From Actinomycetota bacterium (GTDB lineage Bacteria; Actinomycetota; Acidimicrobiia; Acidimicrobiales; Microtrichaceae), in the NCBI GenBank assembly GCA_016703525.1, contig JADJBW010000017.1:40135-104134 (forward strand): DNA of 64,000 nucleotides. The letters run 5' to 3'. The notes below the pieces were generated by a model. It saw only the letters and a list, made by a program, of their open reading frames with translations. It had not been told where the DNA came from and did no database searches. Shown here piece by piece: positions 25,801 to 33,513 of the stretch. A program made the translations under genes and the position numbers. How positions within the stretch are numbered: position 1 is the first letter of the stretch; each line of letters begins with the position of its first letter.

Positions 25801-27029
25801 TCCGACGGCTCGATGTCGACGATCGGCCGTGCCGGTGCGGACACGGCGAGGCGCGCCCGGCCAACGACGGCCAGGAGTTGCGTCAAGCCGACATCGGTTT
25901 GACGCTCCGCCTGGTGCGTTGCCTTTTCCGCTCCACCGAGATCCGTGACGGCTCGCTCGACCCTGCCGACCGCGTTGGCGACGTCGGACGTGGCCGCCGC
26001 TGCCGCCGTGTCCAACTGCGCGACCAGCTTCCGCTTGTCGTCGAGCTGGATGTGGCTCTGGTAGGCGCCGCCCTGTTTGAGCGCCGCGATCTCCCGGTCG
26101 AGCGTTTCGGTCGCGGCTGACCAGGTGTCGATCGCCGCTGCGATCGCCTCGGCCTCGGTGAGCGCGGCGTCGTTGTCGGCCACGGCCTTTCGCGCCGCGC
26201 TCTCGGCCTGGCGATGGGCGGCGACGAGACGATTCGCGTCGTCGGCCCGTGACCGGAGCTCCCACCGGGCGTGTTGGCGATAGGTGGAAACCAACGCGTC
26301 GAGGGTTCGGACGGTGGACGCCAGTTGCGCCACGTTGGCGCGGTGTTCCTCGAGCTGTTCGAGCGGCGTCGCCGCGTCGTCGATCGCCGCGTTCGACAAC
26401 TGCGGCAGCGCATCTTGGAGATGGTTTGGCAGGTCGACATCGACTCGGTCGCCGACACGTGGGTTTCGGACGATGTGGAGCAACCGAAGGTGTTGGTCGA
26501 GGTTCGCTCCGCCGTAGAGCCGCCCGTGCAGGGCGGCCCGGTAGGCGGGTCGCTGCTCTTTCGGCCACACTGAGCCAGGGCCGAGTTCTCCCTTGAGCTG
26601 TTCCATCGACAGCGGTGTCCTGCCGCCTCCAGTCGATGGAACGAGGTCGAGGTCGATCCCGGGTCGACGCTCGGTGACGAACCACCAGTGGTTGACCGTG
26701 TCCGAGGTGCGGCTTGCCTTGATGCCGCAGCCGAACGCGAGGTGGTCGTCGCCGTTCGCAACTTCGAGCCACAGGTAGCCGGTCGGCTGGGGCTGGTCTC
26801 GCCCGGAGAGCATCCAGGATCGCAGCACCCCGGATTGTTCGCCCGCAGCGTCGATCCTGCGGACATCGGCATCGAGGAGGAACGGGAGCAGCATGTTCAT
26901 CGCCGTCGACTTCCCGGACCCGTTCACGCCGCGAAGCAGCAGCCTTCCGCCCCGGAAGTGGAGCGTCTCGATCCCGTATTGGAAGACGTTGATGATTCCG
27001 GCCCGGTTGAGCCGCCAGCGGTCGTCCAC
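22895..27029 (-). pseudogene. jetC: Wadjet JetC-type SMC-like ATPase (TIGR02680), frameshifted
   Basis: Two frames make one TIGR02680-type protein of about 1,377 residues. The first, from GTG 27029, has Walker A GVNGSGKST near residue 40 and long coiled coil. Around 24250-24275 its text degrades after ATLEDRLRR, while the frame shifted by one base picks up at REVLSAIGAAETSLNHARHE. That second frame continues to 22895 with the ABC signature region LSEGEKKMVSYQPLF and Walker B FLLLDDAFAKVSEDN. JetC would be the DNA-loop-extruding motor. As written, Walker A and Walker B are on separate products, so the system should be inactive unless the shift is a sequencing error or is bypassed. No strong slippery heptamer is seen. 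Confidence 0.8.
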
Positions 27030-27126
27030 GGCGGCGACCCTAGCGAAGGCGGCGTCGGCCGGTGCAGGGCCCCGATCCGGGTTGGTGACCGGTTGAAGGG
27101 ATGCTCAGGCCATCGACGACCAGCGA

Positions 27127-27421
27127 TCAAGCACTCCGGCGCGCCTCCTGTTCCGGCGCGGTGATGCCCGCCGCGGAGGCGAACCTCCGCCACCCGGAGG
27201 TGACGGCCAGGATGTCCCGCCACGATCAGGCGCCGTCGCGGTGTGCGCAACCCGCAGGCCTCCGCGAGGTCAAGCGCGGCAGCCTCCCAGCAGCGGCCGC
27301 CAACGAAGCTGTCGTCGTAGGCGAACTCGGTCGTCTCGGCGCCGCGTGGGCCGTCGACGCGCGCCGTGCCAACGGCGATCACCGCTGCCGCGGTGTCCAG
27401 GTGCACCCGGACGGTTGTCAT
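27127..27421 (-). pseudogene. eroded hipA remnant
   Basis: Three collinear pieces of HipA remain. The N-terminus MTTVRVHLDTAAAVIAVG through TTEFAYDDSF is joined directly to a middle piece, CWEAAALDLAEACGLRTPRR. In another frame a C-terminal-like GWRRFASAAGITAPEQEARR ends at TGA 27127-27129. Nearly all of the kinase domain is missing. The start overlaps the hipB stop by 4 nt, the normal coupled arrangement. Confidence 0.6.
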
Positions 27422-27717
27422 CGGCGGACTCGTTGCGGCAGCGACTGGTCAGCGCGGGCACGCCCGAACGGCGTCTCGTACGGGTCGACGGACTTGACGA
27501 CGCTGTCGAGCACGCCGAGCGCTCTGGTGACGTTGAGGAAGGTCTCGGTGCGGACGGTGCCCTCTCCTCGTTCGAGTCGGGCGACCGTCTGGCGGGTTGT
27601 CCCGGCCCGCTCGGCGACCTGCTGAACGGTGAGGCCGCGCAGCTTTCGCCACGCGGCGAGGTTCGCTCCGATCTGCTCGGCAGCGTGTTTGGTGCGGAAC
27701 GGGACTGGTCTGGTCAT
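27418..27717 (-). CDS. HipB-like XRE-family antitoxin/regulator
   Basis: The 99-residue protein contains a helix-turn-helix of the XRE/HipB class at about residues 15-70 (LRGLTVQQVAERAGTTRQTV). HipB normally binds and represses its operon with the HipA kinase. Here the gene is intact, but the partner is reduced to a remnant, so it survives as an orphan repressor. The ATG at 27717 is chosen; an in-frame extension to 27762 would run into the inverted repeat upstream. Confidence 0.75.
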   Translation of the reverse strand: MTRPVPFRTKHAAEQIGANLAAWRKLRGLTVQQVAERAGTTRQTVARLERGEGTVRTETFLNVTRALGVLDSVVKSVDPYETPFGRARADQSLPQRVRR

Positions 27718-27746
27718 GTTGCATCTCCGCCGAGAGGGTAGCCGTA

Positions 27747-27766
27747 ATGTTCGCTTCAGCAAACAT
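27747..27766. promoter_or_regulatory. candidate HipB operator
   Basis: ATGTTCGC-TTCA-GCAAACAT is an inverted repeat with one mismatch per 8-bp arm, 29 bp upstream of the hipB ATG. The position and form suit autoregulation by the HipB-like protein. Another target of that protein would be marked by further copies; none was seen in this window by eye. Confidence 0.45.
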
Positions 27767-27859
27767 AATCGGCGTTTAAGCTTCGCTGGGATTACCGTAA
27801 GGCGGCACAGCCTGGGCCGGTCCGAGCCGGGTCGGTGAGTCGTTCTGCCATGGCGATGG

Positions 27860-27865
27860 TATCAT
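27860..27865 (+). promoter_or_regulatory. -10 element of a leaderless vapBC promoter
   Basis: TATCAT ends 6 bp before the vapB ATG at 27872. Transcription would begin at or next to the start codon, giving a leaderless mRNA, which is common in actinobacteria. No ribosome-binding site is visible. Confidence 0.4.
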
Positions 27866-27871
27866 CCAGGC

Positions 27872-28108
27872 ATGGAGGCAACCATCGACAGTGCCGGGCG
27901 AGTGGTGATTCCGAAGAGGCTTCGCGATGAGCTCGGGATCGCGCCGGGGCCCGTGGAAGTCCTGCGTGATGGCGCCGGGATCCGGATCGAGCCGCTCGCC
28001 CATGCGGTACTCGAACAGATCGACGGACGCCTCGTCATTCCTGCCTCGTCCGGGCCTGCCATCGGTGACGACGCGGTCCGCGAGCTCCGGCTCGCCGATC
28101 AGCGGTAG
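27872..28108 (+). CDS. vapB: AbrB/VapB-family antitoxin
   Basis: The 78-residue protein has an N-terminal AbrB/SpoVT swapped-hairpin DNA-binding domain (TIDSAGRVVIPKRLRDELGI) and a short C-terminal tail that would bind the toxin. It neutralises the PIN-domain toxin encoded 14 nt downstream and likely represses the operon together with it. Both genes look intact, unlike the other toxin-antitoxin modules in the window. Confidence 0.85.
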   Translation: MEATIDSAGRVVIPKRLRDELGIAPGPVEVLRDGAGIRIEPLAHAVLEQIDGRLVIPASSGPAIGDDAVRELRLADQR

Positions 28109-28122
28109 TTCGGCGGTCCGGG

Positions 28123-28542
28123 GTGCCCCGTCGACCCGACGCTCTGCTGGATACGAGCGCTGCAGTCGCGCTGGTCGTTGCCGACCACGACGCCCACGAC
28201 GCGACGTGGGACGCGCTGCATGCACGCGAGCTCGGGCTCGCCGGCCATGCCTGGTTCGAGACGTTCTCGGTGCTCACCCGACTGCCGGGAGCCGCACGAC
28301 GCGATGCATCGACGGTCGAGCGGCTCATCTCGACCAACTTCCCTCACAGCCGGTTCCTCGACGAAGGCTCGACCTCAGCGCTGACGAGTGAGCTCGCGAG
28401 ACTCGGCGTCAGTGGGGGCGCCGTGTATGACGCGCTTGTGGCGGCTGCCGCGGCCCGGCACTCGTTGCCGCTCGTCAGCCGCGATCGCCGTGCAGTCGAG
28501 ACCTATCGCGCCTTCGGCGTCGAGGTCGAGCTCCTCGACTGA
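28123..28542 (+). CDS. vapC: VapC-family PIN-domain toxin
   Basis: A 139-residue PIN-domain ribonuclease with the four acidic catalytic residues recognisable at D10 (LLDTSA), E46 (WFETFSVL), D103 (AVYDALV) and D121 (SRDRR). VapC toxins cleave specific tRNAs or rRNA when the antitoxin is degraded. The GTG start at 28123 is 14 nt after vapB. It lies at the outer edge of the Wadjet island and may help to maintain it. Confidence 0.85.
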   Translation: MPRRPDALLDTSAAVALVVADHDAHDATWDALHARELGLAGHAWFETFSVLTRLPGAARRDASTVERLISTNFPHSRFLDEGSTSALTSELARLGVSGGAVYDALVAAAAARHSLPLVSRDRRAVETYRAFGVEVELLD

Positions 28543-28644
28543 CGCCTGCAGGTTGCACTCCGGCGGGGAGCGGGCAGGTGCTCAACGCGTCGGGCGCTGG
28601 GCGTCAGGCTTGGCGCCTCAGCGACGATCTGCCGAACCTCGGTG

Positions 28645-28660
28645 ATACCCCTGGGGGTAT
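28645..28660. promoter_or_regulatory. CsoR-like palindrome upstream of the DUF2202 lipoprotein
   Basis: ATACCCC-TG-GGGGTAT is a perfect 16-bp inverted repeat of the form bound by CsoR/RicR-type copper repressors. It is 32 bp before the ATG at 28693. No CsoR gene is in this window, so the regulator would act in trans. Confidence 0.55.
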
Positions 28661-28692
28661 GCTCGGAGAATGAGCGATGGATGGAGGTCGTG

Positions 28693-29433
28693 ATGCGATC
28701 GACGGTGCGGATTCGGCGCGACGCGAGACGGCGGAGGGCGGCGCCCGTCGGCCTCGCGATCGTGGCGATTCTCGGGTTGGCGGCCTGCTCGGGCGGCGAC
28801 GGCGGGGATCGCAGTGGCGGCTCGCGGTCGGAAGCGGGTGCGGCTGGCTCGGATGGGGCGACGGCCATTTCGGAGGATGGTTTGACGACGCAACTCGATG
28901 CGCTGCCCAAGGGCGATCCGAGCCCCGAGGAGATCGCAGGGCTCGTTCGGATGCGGGAGGAGGAACTGCTCGCCCGAGACGTGTACGTGGTGCTCGGCGA
29001 CCGGTGGGGGACGAGGATCTTTGCGAACATCTCGACCGCGGAACAGACGCACACCGACGCCGTCGGAGCGCTCCTCGATCGATACGAGATTCTCGACCCG
29101 GCGCGCGGGCACCAACCGGGTTCGTTCGTCGATGCTGACCTCCAGCGGCTGTATGGGACGCTGGTGGATCAGGGGAACGGGTCGCTGGTCGCAGCGCTGA
29201 ACGTGGGTGCGACCGTGGAAGACCTCGACCTTGCCGACCTGGCAGCCCGCGCATCGGACCTGCCCGACATCGACTGGGTGTACGAGAACCTCGCCCGCGG
29301 ATCGCGGAACCACCTGCGGGCGTTCGTCCGCCAGCTCGACCGGAACGGGGCGACCTACACGCCGACTCACATCACCGTCGCCGAGTTCGATGCCATCATC
29401 GCCGGCGGCACCGAGCGAGGTCCGGGGGCGTAG
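28693..29433 (+). CDS. DUF2202 lipoprotein (ferritin-like)
   Basis: The 246-residue protein has a lipoprotein signal ending in LAAC near residue 33, a Gly/Ser/Asp linker, then a DUF2202 domain (EEIAGLVRMREEELLARDVY; FANISTAEQTHTDAVGALLD). This is a four-helix ferritin-like fold with conserved Glu and His residues that could bind metal. A copper-type operator lies upstream, which supports a role in envelope metal handling. The ATG at 28693 is preferred because it gives the signal peptide; 28681 is possible. Confidence 0.75.
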   Translation: MRSTVRIRRDARRRRAAPVGLAIVAILGLAACSGGDGGDRSGGSRSEAGAAGSDGATAISEDGLTTQLDALPKGDPSPEEIAGLVRMREEELLARDVYVVLGDRWGTRIFANISTAEQTHTDAVGALLDRYEILDPARGHQPGSFVDADLQRLYGTLVDQGNGSLVAALNVGATVEDLDLADLAARASDLPDIDWVYENLARGSRNHLRAFVRQLDRNGATYTPTHITVAEFDAIIAGGTERGPGA

Positions 29434-29546
29434 TCCCGCTGCCGTTGTCGGCGGTCGAGTCCGCTCACTGCGGGGCAATCGCGACCCGTCGGCGCGATCA
29501 CCGCACAGTTCTCGCTCGGCTGTGATCGCTTGCGTGCGGCGCCGTC

Positions 29547-29586
29547 GGGACTGCATACTGAACTATATGGTTCAGTATGCAGTCCC
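29547..29586. promoter_or_regulatory. 17-bp inverted repeat enclosing the ArsR-family start codon
   Basis: GGGACTGCATACTGAAC (29547-29563) and its exact reverse complement GTTCAGTATGCAGTCCC (29570-29586) flank TATATG. The regulator's ATG (29567-29569) is in that spacer, so the right arm also encodes codons 2-7. It could serve as operator, RNA hairpin over the start, or both. Confidence 0.6.
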
Positions 29587-29917
29587 CGATCTCGACGCCT
29601 CGTTCGCGGCATTGGCGGACGGCACCCGGCGCGGCGTGCTGCATCAACTGGGACACGCCGAATGCTCGATCTCCGACCTGGCCGAGCGGTTCGACATGAC
29701 CCTCACCGGCATGCGTAAGCACGTCGGCATCCTCGAGCAGGCAGGGCTCGTCACCACCGAGAAGGTCGGCCGGGTGCGCCGCTGCCGCGTCGGCACGCGG
29801 CGACTCGACGAGGTCGCGGCGTGGATCGACACGTATCACCAGCTGTGGGACTCACGGTTCCGGGAGCTGGACCATGTCCTGGAAGCACTGCAACGGAAGG
29901 AAGCATCAGATGAATGA
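29567..29917 (+). CDS. ArsR-family transcriptional regulator
   Basis: The 116-residue winged-helix protein belongs to the metal-independent ArsR subgroup paired with AHSA1/SRPBCC proteins (LADGTRRGVLHQLGHAECSI, FDMTLTGMRKHVGILEQAGL). No cysteine metal site is seen. Its stop overlaps the AHSA1 gene start, and it probably represses both genes through the large inverted repeat around its own start codon. The inducer is unknown. Confidence 0.82.
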   Translation: MVQYAVPDLDASFAALADGTRRGVLHQLGHAECSISDLAERFDMTLTGMRKHVGILEQAGLVTTEKVGRVRRCRVGTRRLDEVAAWIDTYHQLWDSRFRELDHVLEALQRKEASDE

Positions 29918-30398
29918 CCGAACCAAGGATGAAGCCTCGGCGGCGAAGCGCACGACCGTGGAGCGGAGATCGGACCGAGAACTCGTGGTGACGCGCTGGT
30001 TCGCCGCTCCCGCGCGCCTGGTGTTCGAGGCGTGGTCGAATCCCGAGTTGGTCCGGAGATGGTGGGCGCCGAAGTCGATGGGTATGACGCTGCACGACTG
30101 CGAGATGGACGTGCGCACCGGGGGCACGTACCGGCTGAACTTCGGTGAGGGCATGGACTTCTTCGGCCGCTATGTCGAGGTCACCCCGCCCTCGCGCATC
30201 GTGTGGACCAACGAGGAAGACGGGGAGAGCGGCTCCGTCACCACCGTGACGCTCGAGGAGCGCGACGGTGGGACGCTGCTGGTCATGAGCGAGCTGTATC
30301 CCACGAAGGAAGCCCTCGACGCGGCAGGCACGGGCGCCGCCGAAGCGACACACGAGACGTTCGCGCAGCTCGACGAGCTCCTCGCCACCATGCGCTGA
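29910..30398 (+). CDS. AHSA1/SRPBCC-domain protein
   Basis: A 162-residue protein of the activator-of-Hsp90-like SRPBCC fold (VVTRWFAAPARLVFEAWSNP, VRRWWAPKS, PPSRIVWTNEE), with a hydrophobic cavity that could bind a small ligand. The partner ArsR gene overlaps it by 8 nt, a very common pairing in actinobacteria. The ATG at 29910 has a purine-rich GGAAGGAAG upstream. The exact function is unknown. Confidence 0.8.
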   Translation: MNDRTKDEASAAKRTTVERRSDRELVVTRWFAAPARLVFEAWSNPELVRRWWAPKSMGMTLHDCEMDVRTGGTYRLNFGEGMDFFGRYVEVTPPSRIVWTNEEDGESGSVTTVTLEERDGGTLLVMSELYPTKEALDAAGTGAAEATHETFAQLDELLATMR

Positions 30399-30439
30399 GC
30401 GCTGCGCGGCCGCGACCGGTGCGCGGCTCGTGCGCGGGG

Positions 30440-30985
30440 TCAGCCCTCGGCTACGAGGTCGCGGATGGCGGAGGTCCAGTGGTCGAGTCCGGGCACCACG
30501 GCGCCGGCGACCTTGGCGTCGTCATCGGCGCGGCGCAGTGTCACCATCGCTTGCCAGTGGGGGAGCGACTCGAACCATTCGATCTCGTCCGAACCCATGT
30601 CGCCGCCCTGTTCCGCGAGCGTGAAGATGCTGTCGGGCGACAGCCGGGAGCGATAGTCGGGGTCGGTCGCCACCAGGTACCGCTTCGCGGGAACGTGGCC
30701 GGCGACCAGGTCGGCGACTCGGGCGCTCAACAGGGTGCGTACGGCTTCGGCGCCCATCAGCGCGTGGCGGGGCTGGCCGGGGCCGTCCCACGGGTGTGCG
30801 AGATCGTGCACGAGCGCAGCGACATGGAGTTCGACATCGCCGGGTGCCCGGCGTTCGCACCACGCTGCGGTCTGCAGCCCATGGTCGAGTTCGGTGAACT
30901 CGTCGGATTCCGCCGAGGGGATCGTCGCCAGCATCCGAAGGTGGGCGATGAGTTCGTCGGCGGTTGCGAACACGGTGGGCGTCAT
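30440..30985 (-). CDS. HD-domain protein, PhnZ-like
   Basis: This 181-residue HD-domain protein has H35 (DHGLQTA), H60-D61 (ALVHDLAHPW) and later HVPAKRYLV and LSPDSIFTLAEQGGDM. The last two segments closely follow those of the PhnZ phosphonate-degrading HD family, which uses a mixed-valence di-iron centre to cleave hydroxy-alkyl phosphonates. No PhnY-type dioxygenase is beside it, so the substrate here is uncertain. It stands alone, convergent with the AHSA1 gene. Confidence 0.7.
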   Translation of the reverse strand: MTPTVFATADELIAHLRMLATIPSAESDEFTELDHGLQTAAWCERRAPGDVELHVAALVHDLAHPWDGPGQPRHALMGAEAVRTLLSARVADLVAGHVPAKRYLVATDPDYRSRLSPDSIFTLAEQGGDMGSDEIEWFESLPHWQAMVTLRRADDDAKVAGAVVPGLDHWTSAIRDLVAEG

Positions 30986-31228
30986 GGGTTGCTCCCCGGT
31001 TGATGTGGCGTCGGCGTCGGCCGGTCCCGTCGGCACCAGGCAAGCAGGTCCTTTCGGGCCGGAGAAGACCGGACCACGAACGGTGCCGGTGCACTGCCGT
31101 GACTACGGGCGGACGTCGCGTCGGCGGAGATCGGTAGATTCGGGTGGCTGGTGCGTCGCTGCGCTCGTTGGCGACGGGTCGAGTGTCGGGCGGTGGTGTG
31201 CCGCCCGAGGGGATGCGGAGGACGTTTG

Positions 31229-31849
31229 ATGATCACCGATGCCAAGGAGTACTTCGAGCTTGGCTGCGGACGCTGCGACCGGTTCGCTACGCCCGACTGC
31301 TCCACCAAGCTCTGGCTCGACGGCCTCCTGGACCTGCGGCGAATCTGTCAGGACGTCGGGTTGTCGGAGCATGCCAAGTGGGGCCACCCCTGCTACATGC
31401 ACGCCGGCCGCAACATCGCCATCTTCGGCGCCTTCCGCGACGACTTCCGCCTGACGTTCTTCAACGCAGCGCTCATGCGCGACCCGCACGGCGTGCTCAT
31501 CGGGCAGGGGCCGAACAGCCAGCACCCCGACTGCCTCAAGTTCGACGACAACAGCCGGGTTGTTGCCACCGAGGCGATCATCCGCGAGTACCTCACCGAG
31601 GCCATGGGCTACGCCGAGGCGGGGATTCTTCCGCCGAAGGTGGAACGCGAGATCGAGCTTCCCGACGAACTCGTCGAGGCGCTGGAGTCCGATCCCGAAC
31701 TCGCCCAGGCGTTCGCCGTGCTGACCGCGGGCCGTCAGCGCAGCTACGCCTACGCGCTCAACTCGGCCAAGACCTCGGCCACCAAGGTCGCCCGCATCAT
31801 CAAGTACCGCGACAAAATCCTGGCCGGCAAGGGCGCCCTCGACCGCTGA
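31229..31849 (+). CDS. YdeI/OmpD-associated, DUF1801-type protein
   Basis: The 206-residue protein reads as the YdeI/DUF1801 family: the central WGHPCYMHAGRNIAIFGAF with LTFFNAALM, and a C-terminal helical hairpin ending in KTSATKVARIIKYRDKILAG. The fold is known, but no enzymatic role is established. The ATG at 31229 gives the family's normal N-terminus. It is monocistronic. Confidence 0.75.
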   Translation: MITDAKEYFELGCGRCDRFATPDCSTKLWLDGLLDLRRICQDVGLSEHAKWGHPCYMHAGRNIAIFGAFRDDFRLTFFNAALMRDPHGVLIGQGPNSQHPDCLKFDDNSRVVATEAIIREYLTEAMGYAEAGILPPKVEREIELPDELVEALESDPELAQAFAVLTAGRQRSYAYALNSAKTSATKVARIIKYRDKILAGKGALDR

Positions 31850-31896
31850 TCGTTGGCCGTTGGTCATTGGCCGCTGATCGGTCGGGGGCGGGCCCG

Positions 31897-32184
31897 CTAC
31901 CGGTTGAAGCGCTGCACCCGTTGACGATGGTTGGCGTGATTGTCACCGTCGACGCTCGTCCTGCGGGTGCCCTTGACCTCGTCGATCTTGCGGTCGTTGC
32001 CCGTGATGGGCTGAGCCGCCACGCGGGTTTCGGTCTCGAAGCTGTGCGACTTGTCGGTGTTGCGGTAGTAGCGGAACAGGCTCCAGTAGAGCGCCCCGCC
32101 GCCGGCCGGGCCCAGCGCCAGCAGCCACGCGGGGCTGCCTTCCTTGGACGCAGCGAAGATGAGGGAGGCGAGTGTGGCGATCAT
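31897..32184 (-). CDS. small membrane protein in the SPFH operon
   Basis: The 95-residue protein begins with a hydrophobic region (residues about 2-35, ATLASLIFAASKE and WLLALGPAGGGALYWSLF) and continues as a charged cytoplasmic tail rich in Arg, Asp and Thr. The ATG at 32184 overlaps the stop of the zinc-ribbon gene by 4 nt, so it is the third gene of the SPFH operon. No family is recognised. Confidence 0.6.
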   Translation of the reverse strand: MIATLASLIFAASKEGSPAWLLALGPAGGGALYWSLFRYYRNTDKSHSFETETRVAAQPITGNDRKIDEVKGTRRTSVDGDNHANHRQRVQRFNR

Positions 32185-33494
32185 CGCGTCGCCCCGAGGA
32201 TGGCGATCACGATGCTCTCGATCACGGTTCCGGTGGTCAGCGCGGCGGCGAGCAGCCGCGCCTGGGACACGGGCACGCTGCCCATCACCTCGCCGGTGCG
32301 CCCGTTGACGGCGATGTAGTGCACCATCGAATTGCCGCCCTTCTCGTGGTAGTACGAGTAGAGCCAGACGGGCAGGTACATCGCGAGCCATTTGGTCCCG
32401 TGCACCTGGAGGCCCTCCCATTCCCATCGCACACCACGGTCGTAGCGTCCGACGCTCGGCTCCACCTGGGACCGGGCGATCGCCAGCAGCTGGTTCTCGA
32501 GTTCCGGGGTGGTCTGGGCGACGTTCTGGTCGCGCTTCTCCGAGGTGAACCCGCTCAGGTAGTTGGCGTTCCACTGCACGGCGTTCTCGGTGTCGAAGGG
32601 CAGGATCGTGTTGATGATGTTGTTCGTGTTGACCGCAGTGTTCATCTGCGCTCGTTCCGACGACGCCTCGATCGTGAGGTCGTCGACCGTGAAGTCGACG
32701 TGACGATCCACGGCGTACACGTCGGCGTCGTACACCGTGTACTTGTTGTCGCCCGATCCGCGGGTGTGGCTGCCGGTCTGGATCTCGGCGGTGCCGGCGA
32801 CATCGGCGCTCGCGTTGGCGTCGATGACCATGTAGGGCATGTACACGCCGACGACGTTCTCGGGCGTGAACTCGCGCAGGAACGTGCGGTCGGCGAAGGT
32901 CCGGCGCTTGCCGGCGAACTCCTTGATCGTCGCGACGGCGGCGTCGTGGGTGATCGAGAACGGCAACACCGCGTCGGGTACCGCGCCGTTGGGGATCTGC
33001 TCGTTGATCGTGAGGACGTGTCGGCACCAGTGACACCGCGCGCCCATCTGTTCGGCGGTGTTGACCACGACCTCGGCGCCGCACCCGCCGCACTTGAGGG
33101 TGACGACCGCGCTGGCGTCGGCCGCGATGTCGGCCGCGCCCGAACCGACCACGGTGCCGGTGAGCGCGGTGAGGTCCCCGTCGGGAACCGACTCGGCGAG
33201 CAGCGCCTCGGCCCATTCATGGCGGCAGAACAGGCAGACGAGCATGCCGGCCGACGGGCGAAGCTGGATGTCGGTGGACCCGCACTTGGGGCAACGATTC
33301 ACCCCGTCGTGCAGGTGCCGAGTCTCGGTGTTGACCGTCGGGTTGGGTGCCGGAATCACTGGGGGAGGAGGAGGCGCACCGGGGGCCGCCGTCTGGGCGG
33401 GTGCCGCCGGAGCGGGGGCAGCAGGGTGCTGGGCGCCCGACGGATCGGCCCCCCAAGGGCTGGCACCCTCGCCGGGCGGTGGCAGGGTTGACAT
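32181..33494 (-). CDS. TFIIB-type zinc-ribbon protein
   Basis: This 437-residue protein has a Pro/Ala-rich first 60 residues, then two zinc-ribbon-like Cys pairs: CPKCGSTD with CLFCRHEW (about 68-92), and CGGCGAEV with CHWCRHVL (about 134-160). A large beta-rich region and a hydrophobic segment near the C-terminus (LLAAALTTGTVIESIVIAIL) follow. Related proteins sit beside SPFH-domain genes in many actinobacteria; their role is unknown. It is the middle gene of a three-gene operon. Confidence 0.7.
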   Translation of the reverse strand: MSTLPPPGEGASPWGADPSGAQHPAAPAPAAPAQTAAPGAPPPPPVIPAPNPTVNTETRHLHDGVNRCPKCGSTDIQLRPSAGMLVCLFCRHEWAEALLAESVPDGDLTALTGTVVGSGAADIAADASAVVTLKCGGCGAEVVVNTAEQMGARCHWCRHVLTINEQIPNGAVPDAVLPFSITHDAAVATIKEFAGKRRTFADRTFLREFTPENVVGVYMPYMVIDANASADVAGTAEIQTGSHTRGSGDNKYTVYDADVYAVDRHVDFTVDDLTIEASSERAQMNTAVNTNNIINTILPFDTENAVQWNANYLSGFTSEKRDQNVAQTTPELENQLLAIARSQVEPSVGRYDRGVRWEWEGLQVHGTKWLAMYLPVWLYSYYHEKGGNSMVHYIAVNGRTGEVMGSVPVSQARLLAAALTTGTVIESIVIAILGATR

Positions 33495-33513
33495 CCCAGC
33501 GTCGATTCGGCGC

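Noticed and set aside
29874..29909. Twelve-codon upstream extension of the AHSA1 gene
   Set aside because: It lies wholly inside the ArsR coding region; the ATG at 29910 with GGAAGGAAG upstream is better.
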